Below the pieces are notes generated by a model. That model was not told the origin of the DNA. It did not search any database and saw nothing but the letters and a program-made list of their open reading frames with translations. Positions 47,631 to 59,530 of a stretch of 64,000 nucleotides of DNA are shown piece after piece. The stretch comes from Colletotrichum lupini. Taxonomy: Eukaryota; Ascomycota; Sordariomycetes; Glomerellales; Glomerellaceae. How positions within the stretch are numbered: position 1 is the first letter of the stretch; the number at the start of each line of letters is the position of its first letter. The stretch is taken from positions 1,736,001 through 1,800,000 of the forward strand of contig NC_064682.1 of assembly GCF_023278565.1 (NCBI RefSeq), written 5' to 3'. Both the position numbers and the translations under genes were made by a program.

Positions 47631-49858
47631 AGTTATAATAATAATAATAATAAGTTTAATAACGAGGGATATTAATTATTAATATAAGTAATAATTATAT
47701 TAAATAATAAAAATAAGGCTTATATTAATATATTTATTAATAAGCCCCCCCCTTATATATATTATAAAGTCCTTATAATATAAAAGCTTATTATTTTTAC
47801 TAAGACTAAGTATATTTTTAAAAAAACCTAAACTAAGCTCTATAAAAAGTTTAATAACTAATACCTAATCTTTTAGTACTTTTACGTAATATACTTATTT
47901 TTAAAAACATAATAAGCCTATTATTTTATTTAAAAATACTAAAACTTTAGTACTCGTATTACTTTTAATACTAAGTTAAGTAATAATAATATTAAGGGTT
48001 ATTTTTTAAATAGTTTTAGTTACTTATATTAGTTTATCAATATTATATAGGATATAATTAGTAATTAAGAGCTATATTTTTATTAAGTTTATATAAAGGA
48101 CGAGGTATTTATAAGCTAGGAGTATATAAATACTCGCTTTAAGTACCTAAATAAACTTTAAATAATACTTTTTTTAAAATATTTTATTTTAATTAGAACG
48201 TAAGGCCGGTTTATAAAAAAAGTAATATTATTTAATAAGAGGCTATTTTTAAAACCCCTCGGATTTTATAATTTAAACTATACTATTTTAATTAAGCTAA
48301 GTATTTTATATTATTATAAAATCTATTTTAAAATATTAGATTTAGTTACTTTTTAATAAATAAGAAATATACCCTTAGTAACGTTTTTAAAAAATATCTT
48401 TTTTAGATTTATATTACTACATCCTTAACCTTAAGATTATTATATCCCTTTATAATAAGCTAAAGAATATAATATAGCCTATTTTATTATAACTAACCTT
48501 ATTTAAAAAAAGCTAGTTAACTAATTAAGCCCGTATTATTTATAATAACTAAGGCGTTAATAATAAAAAGCGAGGCTATTTATTTAAGAATAAGAATAAG
48601 TCGACGCTAATTAAGCTTATAAAAAAAATAAGTTAGCTAAGTTAAAACTAAATTTTAAACTTATTTTAATAATAAATAAAGAGCTAGTTTAGTATTCTTA
48701 ATAAGGGGAGGATAATAGGGAATTATATAAATAAACGGCCGATATAACTTAGTATTTAAAAAAAATAAAGCTAATAAAAAGTAGTTTATAATAATAATAA
48801 ATTATTATAACTATATTTAAAAAGGTAGTTAAGTAGACGTTATTATAATTTACTCTTTATATATTTTAAATATATAATAAAAAAAAGCCTTACTTATTTA
48901 AGATTTATAAAAGCTTAGATTACTAATTTATTTAAAATTTATAAATCTTAAATAAGTAATATAGTAGTTCTAAATAAGTATATAGGTTATAATAATGTTC
49001 TTATTTTTAAAAATCTTAAATTAGAACTTAAGTTAGAGAGGATAATAAGAATAGTTATATTAATATAGTTATTTTTACTATTTTTATAAAAAGGTACTAT
49101 TTTTTTAAACTAATTAAAAAATAAAATAATAATGCTTATATAAGAGCGACGCCCGTATATTAATTTATAACGCCCGTATATTAATTTCCTATATAAAATA
49201 CTAATATTTAATAATATAAGTTTCATAAATATAATTATAAATAATAAGTTATTATTAAGGCTTAAGAAGAGGATAAGTAATTATTACGTTATTATTTAGA
49301 CCTTTAATATAATTAATATTATTATAGCCTTAGTTTTAAAGCCTTTACGTACCATTTATATTATAAATTTATTAAAATAGTTAAGGATACTATTAAAACT
49401 ATAAGTTAACGAGTTAGGATTTGGGCTTATAATATACCTATTATTATTTAAAAATAGTTCTTAAAATCCTTATTTATTTAATAAGATATTTATAATATTA
49501 AAGCTTATATAAACTAAAAGAAACTAGTTAAATACTTACTAATTATAACATTAATTAAGCTATTTAATAAGCGAGATATTCTATACGTAATAAAATAAAT
49601 AAACGACGAGCTAAACTACTTTATTAGCCTTATTTAAACCTTTTTTTACTATTTTTAAATATAAAAGCGATTCTTTAAAGTAATTAGCTTCGATAATATT
49701 TATAATACTAATTATTTTAAGCTCCCTCTTTTTTAAGTTATTAAATAGACTTATTTTAAATCTATTTATAATACTACGTTCGGCCTTATTAATAACGAGA
49801 GATTAAAAAGTTTTTAGTTTCTTTTAATAAGTATTTACTAACTTATAAATTAATATTT

Positions 49859-50901
49859 CCCTTTGGGGTCTAGTCCGCCTTATTAGGGGCTATTTTCGCC
49901 TTTATAAATAAACTAGTTTATTAGGGTTAATATTAAGTATCTTTATTATATAATAGATTTTATAATTAATAATAACCGGCCGTAGCCGTTACTAAATACT
50001 AACGATCTTATTATAATATATTAATTACCCTCTAAATAGCTAAAAACTACCCCCTATTTTCCGCCTTATTTAATAACTCTAAAATATCCCTTTTAGTCTT
50101 TCCTAACTTACTCCTACGCTACGTTTTTAAAATATTAATAATATTCTAAAGTTAGTTAGGTATTTTAAGGCTATTATATTATATAAGCTAAGTACTTATT
50201 AAAGTAATAGCTATATTAATATATATCTTTCCGATTTTAAGTTAATAATATTTAATCCGTATTTTTTAAAACGGCCGTACTATAGTTTAGGGTCCTCTAA
50301 TATAATACTTATAAGATCGAACTTTTAATTATTAAAAAAGCCCTAGGGATCGATAATAACTACGCGTTTCGGTATTTCGATAATATATATTTAAAATAAA
50401 CGATTTAATAATAATAGTAATAGTAATAGTAATAGGGTAATAGTAATAGAATAATAGTAATAGGGTAATAATAATAGGGTAATAATAATAAATAGCGATA
50501 GAAGTAGCGTTTTTTAACTTTAATAAAAAAACGAGGTAACGAATATATATATATATATATATATAAGTCGAAGTTAAAAGCGTATATTAATAAGGTTAGT
50601 ATTATTCTTAATAACGGTAACGAGGGTATTTTTAATACTATATTATTATAAGCTACTATTACTTAGAGAGTAGTAAACTTAGCTAAGTAAGCAGCTTATA
50701 AAGTAATAGTATCGGGCGCTTAATATCGCTATTAATAATCCGTAGTTATAAACTTTATAAGAGGGAAAGTTAAAAAGTTAGAAAATCTAAAAAGAAAATA
50801 GTCTATCGAAATAGTAGGAGTATTTATTAATATTATATATTAATATTATATAATCAATATTAAGAACCGCTCGAGTAACTAATAAAAGTAGAATAAAAAA
50901 A
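49859..50901 (+). mobile_element. Non-LTR-like insertion, family H copy 2
   Basis: About 1,043 bp with ATTAATATTT directly repeated at 49,849-49,858 and 50,902-50,911, inserted into the MULE transposase relic of copy D. It starts CCCTTTGGGGTCTAGTCCGC and ends in an A-rich tail (GTAGAATAAAAAAA). It is the inverted partner of 38,312-39,296. Internally it has a TAATAG-rich stretch near 50,411-50,490 and a (TA)n run near 50,541-50,565. Confidence 0.6.
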
Positions 50902-52229
50902 ATTAATATTTAGTCTATTACCTTATTATTATTATTATAAACTACGATAAGTAAATAAAAGTTATACTAAATAAGTAGTTCCCGGACGTTTAGTAATAAC
51001 TTTATATTTATTATATTAATTTTAATATTATACTTAGGGCTAAGTAAAAGTAAGTTAAGAACCGTAGTTATAATAATAATAATAATAATAAGTTTAATAA
51101 CGAGGGATATTAGTTATTAATATAAATAATAGTTATACTAAATAATAAGGATAAGGCTTATATTAATATACTTATTAATAAGCCCCCTTTTTATATATAT
51201 CGTAAGGTTTTTATAATATAAAAGCTTATTATTTTTATTAAAACTAAGTATATTTTTAAAAAAAGCTTAGACTAAGCTTTATAAAGAGTTTAATAACTAA
51301 TGCCTAATTTTTTAGTATTTTTATATAATATACTTATTTTTAAGAATATAATAGGCCCGTTATTTTATTTAAAAATATTAAAACTTTAGTACTTATATTA
51401 CCTCTAGTACTAAGTTAAGTAATAATAATATTAAAAGTTATTTTTTAAATAGTCTTAATTACTTATATTAACTTATTAATATTATATAAAATATAATTAA
51501 TAATTAAGAACTACGTTTTTATTAAGCTTATATAAAAAATAAAATATTTATAAACCGGGAGTATATAAGTACTCGTTTTAAGTACTTAAGCGAATTTTAA
51601 ATAATACTTTTTTTAAAGTATTTTATTTTAATTAGGATATAAGGCTAGTTTATAAAAAAAGTAAGACTATTTAATAAGAGGCTATTTTTAAAACCTCTTA
51701 GATTTTATAGTTTAGATTATATTATTTTAATTAAACTAAGTATTTTATATTATTATAAAGTCTATTTTAAAATATTAAATTTAACTATTTTTAATAAATA
51801 AGAGGTATACCCTTAGTAATATTTTTAAAAAACGTCTTTTTTAAATCTATACTACTAGATCCCTAACTTTAAAATTATTATATTTTTTTATAATAAGCTA
51901 AAGAATATAATATAACTTATTTTATTATAACTAGTCTTATTTAAAAAAGGCTAGTTAGTTAGTTAAGCTTATATTATTTATAATAGTTAAGGTACTAATA
52001 ATAAAAAGCGAGGCTATTCATTTAAAAATAAAAATAAGTTAATACTAACTAAGCTTATAAAAGAAATAAGTTAGCTAAGTTAAAACTAAATATTAAGCTT
52101 ATTTTAGTAATAAATAAGGAGCTAGTTTAATGTTTTTAATAGGGGGAAGATAATAAGGAAGTATATAAATAAACGGCTAATATAGCTTAGTATTTAAAAG
52201 AAAATAGAGTTAATAAAAAGTAGTTTATA

Positions 52230-53313
52230 TAGTGTTTTTTTTCTAGCTTTATAAGCGCAAAAGATCGACTTTAACGGGATTACGTTTTTAAAAGAAATTA
52301 TATAATACGGTATATTTTTTAATTATATAATATATATAATATACCCTAAGTACGCGCTTAACGTAATATAATAATTTTAATATAAAAACCGCTATATAAT
52401 TCGAAATAAGTAAGTTACCTTACTACTTATTAATAATAAGCTAAGCGGTATACTTATATAGTAGCGCTGGCTAGAAAAGTTAATAATAAAAGTCGGCTAT
52501 AATAATTAGCTATAATAATTAGCTATAATAATTAGAGGCGGCCTTCTTTAACTATAGAGGTTCTGAACTTTAATAGCGACGTAGAGGTTTCTAAAAAAAG
52601 GGCTAAATAAGCTAATATTTATTACTCTTTTACTATACTAGAGCTTATAAAAATTCTTTTTATCCTTATCGCTTTTAATATTACCTAAAGCTACTCTCTA
52701 TTTAAACTAAATAAATTTACTAAATAAATCTACTAAATAAACTTATTAATATATAAACTACTACCTCGACGAGAACCTATTCTAAAAATGCCCGTTAATA
52801 AGTTTACCCCTCTTAAGTTAGGCGCTCTCTTTAGCTAGCTTAACGCTATAACTATCGTAATTAATATAAGTACGCCCGAGGATTAGTAAAGTACTTTTTA
52901 ATAGTGCGAAGTTCGGCTAAGTAATAATATAAACGCTATGAATAGCTAGGCTAGTACGGACGTTAAAATCTAATATATCGATGTTAATTTAGAAATTATA
53001 TTTTATAGAGCTAGAAATCCCTTTAATACGGGCTATATTATAAATATAAAAGAATATATAAGGGGCCCCCTAATTTTTAATAAAAAGGAGTATATAATAT
53101 AAAATCTAGCTATTTACGTAGGCTAGTACTAGGAGGTTTTATATATATTAAAATAAATATAGCTCGCCCTCTAAACGGCTAGAACTTAAAAAACTACGGG
53201 GGAAGGTCGGGAGCTATTTTAATTAATAATTAAGTATAGAGCGTAATATACCTAGTTCTTTTTAATACGTAATATATAGTACGGCCCTAGCGGATTACTC
53301 TATTAGGGGGAAG
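52230..53313 (-). mobile_element. Non-LTR-like insertion, family F copy 1
   Basis: About 1,084 bp flanked by AAGTAGTTTATA at 52,218-52,229 and 53,314-53,325. The uninterrupted target is seen in copy A (near 42,950) and in copy D (near 48,776), which gives clean empty sites. The T-rich end (TAGTGTTTTTTTT) adjoins the left duplication, so the A-rich tail is on the minus strand. Contains tandem CTATAATAATTAG units near 52,497-52,543. No terminal inverted repeat. Confidence 0.65.
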
Positions 53314-54173
53314 AAGTAGTTTATAATAATAAATAATTATTATAATTACGTTAAAAAAAGTAATTAAGCGGACGTTATTATAATTTATTTTTTATATATT
53401 TTAAATATATAGTAAAAAAAAGCCTTATTTATTTAAAATTTATAAAAGCTTAAATTACTAACTTATTTAAGATTTATAAAATTTAAATAGGTAATATAGT
53501 AATTTTAAACGAATACGTAAGTTATAGTAGTATTCTTATTTTTAAAAATCTTAAACTAGAGTTTAAGTTAGAGAGGATAATAAGAATAGTTATATTAATA
53601 TAGTTATTTTTATTATTTTTATAAAAGAGTACTATTTTTTTAAACTAATTAAAAAATAAAATAGCGATACTTATATAAAAGCAACGCTCGTATATTAATT
53701 TATAACGCCTATATATTAATTCTTATTATAAAATAGTTTAATAATATTCTTTAGCTTATTATATAAGTTATTAAGATTAATAAAAAATTAATAACTAGCC
53801 TTATTTAATAATATAAATAAAGCTATTTATAATAAGAAACGTAAGGTTCTTAAATAAACTTACTACCCTATTTACTTTTATAATAAAACTCTTTTTTAAG
53901 TTTATTATTTTTTTAAACCGTAGTTTTTTATTATATTTAAAATAATAAATCCTTTTCCTCTTTTTTAAATAAAACCCTAAACTTATTAATTCTTAGTAAC
54001 TTAGAGTTAATAATAAATACTCTTTTTAATTAAGTTAATACTTTTACTAAGGTTAATAGCTTTAATATTATAAAATATTATAAATATAAGTAAAATAAAA
54101 AGAATATTTAGTATATATTTTAATATAATTAATATAAATATCCTAAGCTTAGTTATAATATAAGTTTAAAGTA

Positions 54174-57100
54174 GGGAATTAATAAGGACGCATAACGAAT
54201 TAATACGGACGCATAGCTCTTAGGGATATATAATATTTTTTATTTTTTATTAGTTTAAAAAAATAGTATTTCTTTATAAAAGTAATAAAAGTAATTATAT
54301 TAATATAGCTATTCTTATTATCCTCTCTAATCTAAGCTTTAGTTTAAGATTTTTAAAAATAAAAATATTATTATAACCCCCGTACTTATTTAAAACCGCT
54401 ATATTACTTATTTAAGATTTATAAATCTTAAATAAGCTAGTAATTTAAGCTTTTATAAATTTTAAATAAGTAAGGCTTTTTTATACTATATACTTAAAAT
54501 ATATAAAAAATAAATTATAATAACGTCTACTTAACTACTTTTTTTAACGTAGTTATAATAATTTATTATTATTATAAACTACTTTTTACTAGCTCTATTT
54601 CTTTTAAATACTAGGTTATATTAGCTATTTATTTATATAATTCCCTATTATTCTCTTTTTATTAAGAACGCTAAATTAGCTCCTTATTTATTACTAAAAT
54701 AAGCTCGATATTTAGCTTTAACTTAGCTAACTTATCTTTTTTATAAACCTAATTAGCGTCGACTTATTCTTATTTTTAAATAAATAGCCTCGCTTTTTAT
54801 TATTAATACCTTAATTATTATAAATAGTACGGGCTTAACTAATTAACTAGCTTTTTTTAAATAAAACTAATTATAATAAAATAAGCTATATTATATTTTT
54901 GAGCTTATTACGAAAGGATATAGTAATCTTAGGGTTAAGGATTTAGTAATATAAATCTAAAAAAAACGTTTTTCAAAAACGCTATTAAGAGTATACTTCT
55001 TACTTATTAAAAATAGCTAAATTTAATATTTTAAAATAGATCTTATAATAATATAGGATACTTAGCTTAATTAAAATAGTATAATTTAAATTATAAAATC
55101 CGAGGGGGTCTAAGAATAGCTTTTTATTAAATAGTATTACTTTTTTTATAAGCTAGCTTTATATCCTAATTAAAATAAAATATTTTAAAGAAAGTATTAT
55201 TTAAAGTTTATTTAAGTATTAAAAGCGAGTACTTATATATTCCTAGCTTATAAATACCTCGTCCTTTATATAAGTTTAATAAAAACATAGTTCTTAATTA
55301 CTAATTATATTTTATATAACGTTAATAAGCCGATATAAATAACTAAGATTATTTAAAAAATAACCCTTAATATTATTATTACTTAACTTAGTATTAAAAA
55401 TAATATAAATATTAAAGTTTTAATATTTTTAAATAAGATAACGGGCCTATTATATTTTTAAAAATAGGTATATTATATAAAAGTATTAGAAGATTAGGTA
55501 TTAGTTATTAAACTTTTTATAAAGCTTAGTCTAAGCTTTTTTAAAAATATACTTAGTTTTAGTAAAAATAATAAGCTTTTATATTATAAAAACCTTATGA
55601 TATATATAAAAAGGGGGCTTATTAATAAGCATATTAATATAAGCCTTATTTTTATTATTTAGTATAATTATTATTTATATTAATAACTAATATCTCTCGT
55701 TATTAAACCTATTATTATTATTATTATAACTACGGTCCTTAACTTATTTTTATTTAGCTCTAAGTATAATATTAGAGTTAATATAGTAAATATAAAGTTA
55801 TTACTAAACGTCTAAGAACTACTTATTTAGTATAGCTTTTATTTATTTATCGTAGTTTATAATAATAATAATAGGGTAACGGACTAAGTATTAGTTTATA
55901 AATTAGTAAATACTTATTAAAAAAAACTAAAAACCCTCTAATTTCTTATTATTAATAAGGCTAAACGTAGCGTTATAAATAGATTTAAAATAGGTTTATT
56001 TAATAGTTTAAAAAAGAAGGAGCTTAAAACGATTAGTATTATAAATATTATTAAAACTAATTACTTCAAAGAATCGCTTTTATATTTAGAAATAATAAAA
56101 AAAGGTCTAAATAAGGCTAATAAGGTAGTTTAGCTTATTATTTACTTATTTTACTATATATAAGATATTTTACTCGTTAAATAACTTAATTAATACTATA
56201 ATTAATAAGTATTTAGTTAGTTTCTCTCAGTTTATATAAGCCTTAGTATTATAAATATCTTACTAAGTAAATGAGGACTCTAAGAACTATTTTTAAATAA
56301 TAGTATATATATTATATACCTAAATCCTAACCCGTTAGCTTATAATTTTAATAATATTCTTAATTAGCTAAGTAAGTTTATAATAAGTAGGGTATATAAA
56401 TACTTTAAAACTAAACCTATAGTTATATTAGTTATATTAAGGATCTTTATATTATTATAATAACTATTATCCCTCGACCTTAGCCTTAGTAATTAATTTC
56501 TATTTATAATTATATTTTCGAGATTTTTATTATTTTAGACCTATATTACGGCTAGGCTTAGGATATTTATATTAGTTATATTAAAATATATACTAAATAT
56601 TCTTTTTATTTTATTTATATTTATAATATTTTATAATATTAAAGCTATTAGCTTTAATAAAAGTATTAACTTAATTAAAAAGAGTATTTATTATTAATTT
56701 TAAGTTACTAAGAATTAATAAGTTTAGGGTTTTATTTAAAAAAGGGGAGGAGGATTTATTACTTTAAGTACGATAAAAAGCTATAGTTTAAAAAAGTAAT
56801 AGATTTAAAAAAGGGTTTTATTATAGAGGTAAATAGGGTAATAAGTTCGTTTAAAAACCTTACGTTTCTTATTATAAACGGCTTTATTTATATTATTAAA
56901 TAAAGCTAGTTATTAACCTTTTATTAGTCTTAATAACTTATATAATAAGCTAAAAAATATTATTAAACTATTTTATAATAAACTAAGTAAATTATTAAAA
57001 TTTATTAAAAAAAGGAGAGGGACTAGGCTTTAGTAATATTTAAGAAAGGGTAGTATACTAAGTAGTCTATATCCCTCTTAAAAAATAATATATAAAATAG

Positions 57101-57756
57101 AGTATAGGCCGTTTAGACTTTTTATTAAAAAGGAGAGAACTACGTATTAATAAAAATTAGAAAATAATAAAAAACTAAAGAGTATTAGTTTTATTAAAGA
57201 ATCTTTAATTAAAATAGAAAGTTAATTTTATTTTAATATATTAATACGGATAATAAAATAATAATTATATTTTTTATAATAACTCGGGTAAAATATCGTT
57301 TATTAAGTTATTATATATATAAAAATTACTAATTTTATAAAACTAGCTAATACTAATATAGCTTCTATTTAAAATAAAAAATAATAGTATATTATTATTA
57401 TCGGAGCGTTAGCGTTTTATAAAATAGCTTTAATTATTTAAGTTATTAAATTAAGCTTAGTAATATAAGCTCGGTACGTAAGCTATTAAAGGAGCTATTT
57501 TATAATATATAAACTAATATAATTTTTAAAAAAAAGAGGACGCAAGATACGTTAAGTTAATAATAGCTTCATAATAAAGCTCTTTTAAAATATAATTATA
57601 TAAAAAAGATTATAAAAAGGGATAAGTACTTTAAAAAAAAGTAATAAAATCTAAGTATATTAATAATAAACTTTTAAACTAATTAAAAATAGAAAATATT
57701 ATACGTCCCTAAGAGCTATGCGTCCGTATTAATTCGTTATATATCCTTATTAATTC
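54174..57756 (-). mobile_element. MULE copy C, reverse orientation, RIP-inactivated
   Basis: About 3.58 kb, the reverse complement of copy A from end to end. Left boundary GGGAATTAATAAGGACGCAT; the right boundary ends in ACGCATAGCTC-type sequence reversed, then CCTTATTAATTC. The transposase relic is on the minus strand at about 55,730-56,060. No target duplication with its flanks is visible, so the junction with copy B may come from recombination. Confidence 0.6.
55730..56060 (-). pseudogene. MULE transposase remnant (copy C)
   Basis: Reverse-strand counterpart of the copy A relic, with the same motif order and independent C-to-T-type losses. Non-functional. Confidence 0.5.
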
Positions 57757-57864
57757 TTATTAATAATAAATTCTTAGACTTATTAAAAATTAAAAATATT
57801 ATATATCCTTAAAAGCTATATATCTATATTAATTTATTATACGTCCTTATTAATTCTTATTATA
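57757..57864 (-). repeat. Orphan MULE terminus
   Basis: A second copy of the roughly 100-bp reversed left terminus directly follows that of copy C (for example GCTATATATCTATATTAATT, then TTATACGTCC). It is best explained as the displaced end of remnant Y. Confidence 0.5.
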
Positions 57865-58112
57865 AATATAAAAAGATATATAAAAGGTCCCCTAATCTTT
57901 AATAAAAAGAAATATATAATATAAAATTTAGCTACTTATATAAGTTAATATTAAAAGGTTTTATATATATTAAAATAAGTATAACTCGCTTTTTAAATAA
58001 GTAATAAAAAGTTAAGAATTATTTTAATTAGTAATTAAGTATAAAACGTAATATATTTAGCTTTTTTAATACGTAATATATAATATAACCCTAACGGATT
58101 ACTTTATTAAAG
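57865..58112 (-). mobile_element. Family F fragment (copy 3)
   Basis: About 250 bp matching 53,036-53,304 of family F copy 1 in the same direction. It begins exactly at the orphan MULE terminus, so a MULE had inserted into this F copy. Confidence 0.5.
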
Positions 58113-58415
58113 AATAATTTCTCTTATTATTAATACTTAAAAAAACCTATAAAACATTCTTATTTATAATTTAATAAAATATTATAAATATTAATTTATA
58201 CTTTATATTAATATTATAAAAGAAATAATTTAAATTACTTAAATAAGAATGAAGTTAAAAAAGAAATAAATATAAAAATATTTTAAAAGCTTTTATTTTA
58301 CTAGCTTATTTCCTACTCTTATTTTCGTTAATTAAGCACTATTTTTTACTTTTATTACCCTATTTAAGTAATCTTATTTTATAATAAACTTATGCTTTTT
58401 ATAAGCCTAGTTTAT

Positions 58416-59517
58416 CCCCCCGACGGAGCAATCCGCCGGGGCCGTACTATATATTACGTATTAAGGAAAACTAAGTATATTACGCTCTATACCTAATTTT
58501 TAATTAAAATAGTAGTTAACTAACTTAACCGTTATCCTTTTTTTATTAATAGCTCCCGACCTTCCCCCGCCCGTCTAGAGGGCGAGCTATACTTATTTTA
58601 ATATATATAAAACTTTTTAATATTAGCTTACGTAAATAGCTAGATCTTATATTATATACTCTTTTTTATTAAGGGTTAGGGAGCCTTTTATATATTCCTT
58701 TACGTTTATAATATAGCCCGTATTAAAAGGATTTTTAGCTCCGTAAAATATAATTTCTAAGCTAGTATTAATATACTAAATCTTAATATCCGTACTAGCC
58801 CGGCTATTTATAGCGTTCGTACTATTACTTAACCGAATTCCGTACTATTAAAAAGTATTTTATTAATCCTCGGGCATACTTATGTTAATTATAATAACTA
58901 TAGCGTCGAGCTAGTTAAGGGCGCCTAGCCCGAGAGGGGTAGACTTATTAACGGGTATCTTTAGTTCTAATTTACTAATTATTAACTATATACTAAGAGA
59001 GTAGTAGTTTATATATTAATAGGTTTATTTAGTAAATTTATTTAGTAAATTTATTTAGTAAATTTATTTAGTAAATTTGTTTAGTTTAAATAAAGAGTAG
59101 CTTTGGGTAATATTAAAAGTAATAAGGATAAAAAAGATCTTTACGAGCTCTAAGTAGTAGATATTAGCCTATTTAGCCCTTTTTTTAAAAACCTTTACGT
59201 TATTATTAAAGTTTAGAACCTCTGTAGTTAAGGGCCGCTTTTAACTATTATAGCTAACTATTATAGCTAATTATTATAGCTAACCTCTATTATTAACTTT
59301 TTTAGCTAGCGCCGCTACGTAAAGGGTAGCTTACTTATTTTAAATTATATAATAGTTTTTATATTAAAATTATTATATTACGTTAAGCGCGTACTTAGGG
59401 TATATTACGTATATTATATAATTAAAAAGTATACCGTATTATATAATTTCTTTTAAAAGCGTAATCCCGTTAAGGTCGATTTTTTGCGCTTATAAAGCCG
59501 GAAAAAAACTACTATAT
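58416..59517 (+). mobile_element. Non-LTR-like insertion, family F copy 2
   Basis: About 1,102 bp, inverted relative to copy 1. The 13-bp flanks AAGCCTAGTTTAT (58,403-58,415) and AAGCTTAGTTTAT (59,518-59,530) differ by one C/T. It starts CCCCCCGACGGAGCAATCCG and ends GCCGGAAAAAAACTACTATA. It keeps more C and G than copy 1. A 13-bp tandem repeat (TTTATTTAGTAAA) lies at about 59,025-59,090. Confidence 0.65.
59025..59090. repeat. 13-bp tandem repeat, TTTATTTAGTAAA
   Basis: About five units in tandem inside family F copy 2. The corresponding site of copy 1 near 52,710-52,745 has three to four units, so unit number differs between copies. Confidence 0.75.
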
Positions 59518-59530
59518 AAGCTTAGTTTAT

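Larger units (their letters stand above)
45752..53722 (+). mobile_element. MULE copy D, nested inside copy B, internally rearranged
   Basis: It starts GGGAATTAATATATAAGTAT; the reverse complement of its right end, GAATTAATATATAGGCGTTA, matches. A 10-bp target duplication (TTATTATAAA) flanks it, as expected for Mutator-like elements. The subfamily differs from A/B/C in the terminal repeat. A second right terminus occurs internally at about 49,189, after which the sequence jumps back to mid-element (equivalent to about 46,805) and runs to the end. This suggests two nested copies with loss of one left half by recombination. Transposase relics lie at about 47,311-47,630 and, split by an insertion, at about 49,690-49,858 plus 50,902-51,070. 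Confidence 0.6.
44967..54173 (+). mobile_element. MULE copy B, split by a nested insertion and truncated
   Basis: Left part 44,967-45,751 starts GAGAATTAATAAGG and follows copy A closely (39,767 to about 40,560). It is interrupted at 45,752-53,722 by another MULE and resumes at 53,733-54,173, matching copy A from about 40,560 to 41,000. The target duplication TTATTATAAA (45,742-45,751 and 53,723-53,732) proves the order of events. Its right half is missing; copy C follows directly. Confidence 0.6.

Noticed and set aside
50411..50490. Possible interstitial telomere repeats (TAATAGGG-like)
   Set aside because: Units are TAATAG and GTAATA variants inside family H, not TTAGGG arrays.
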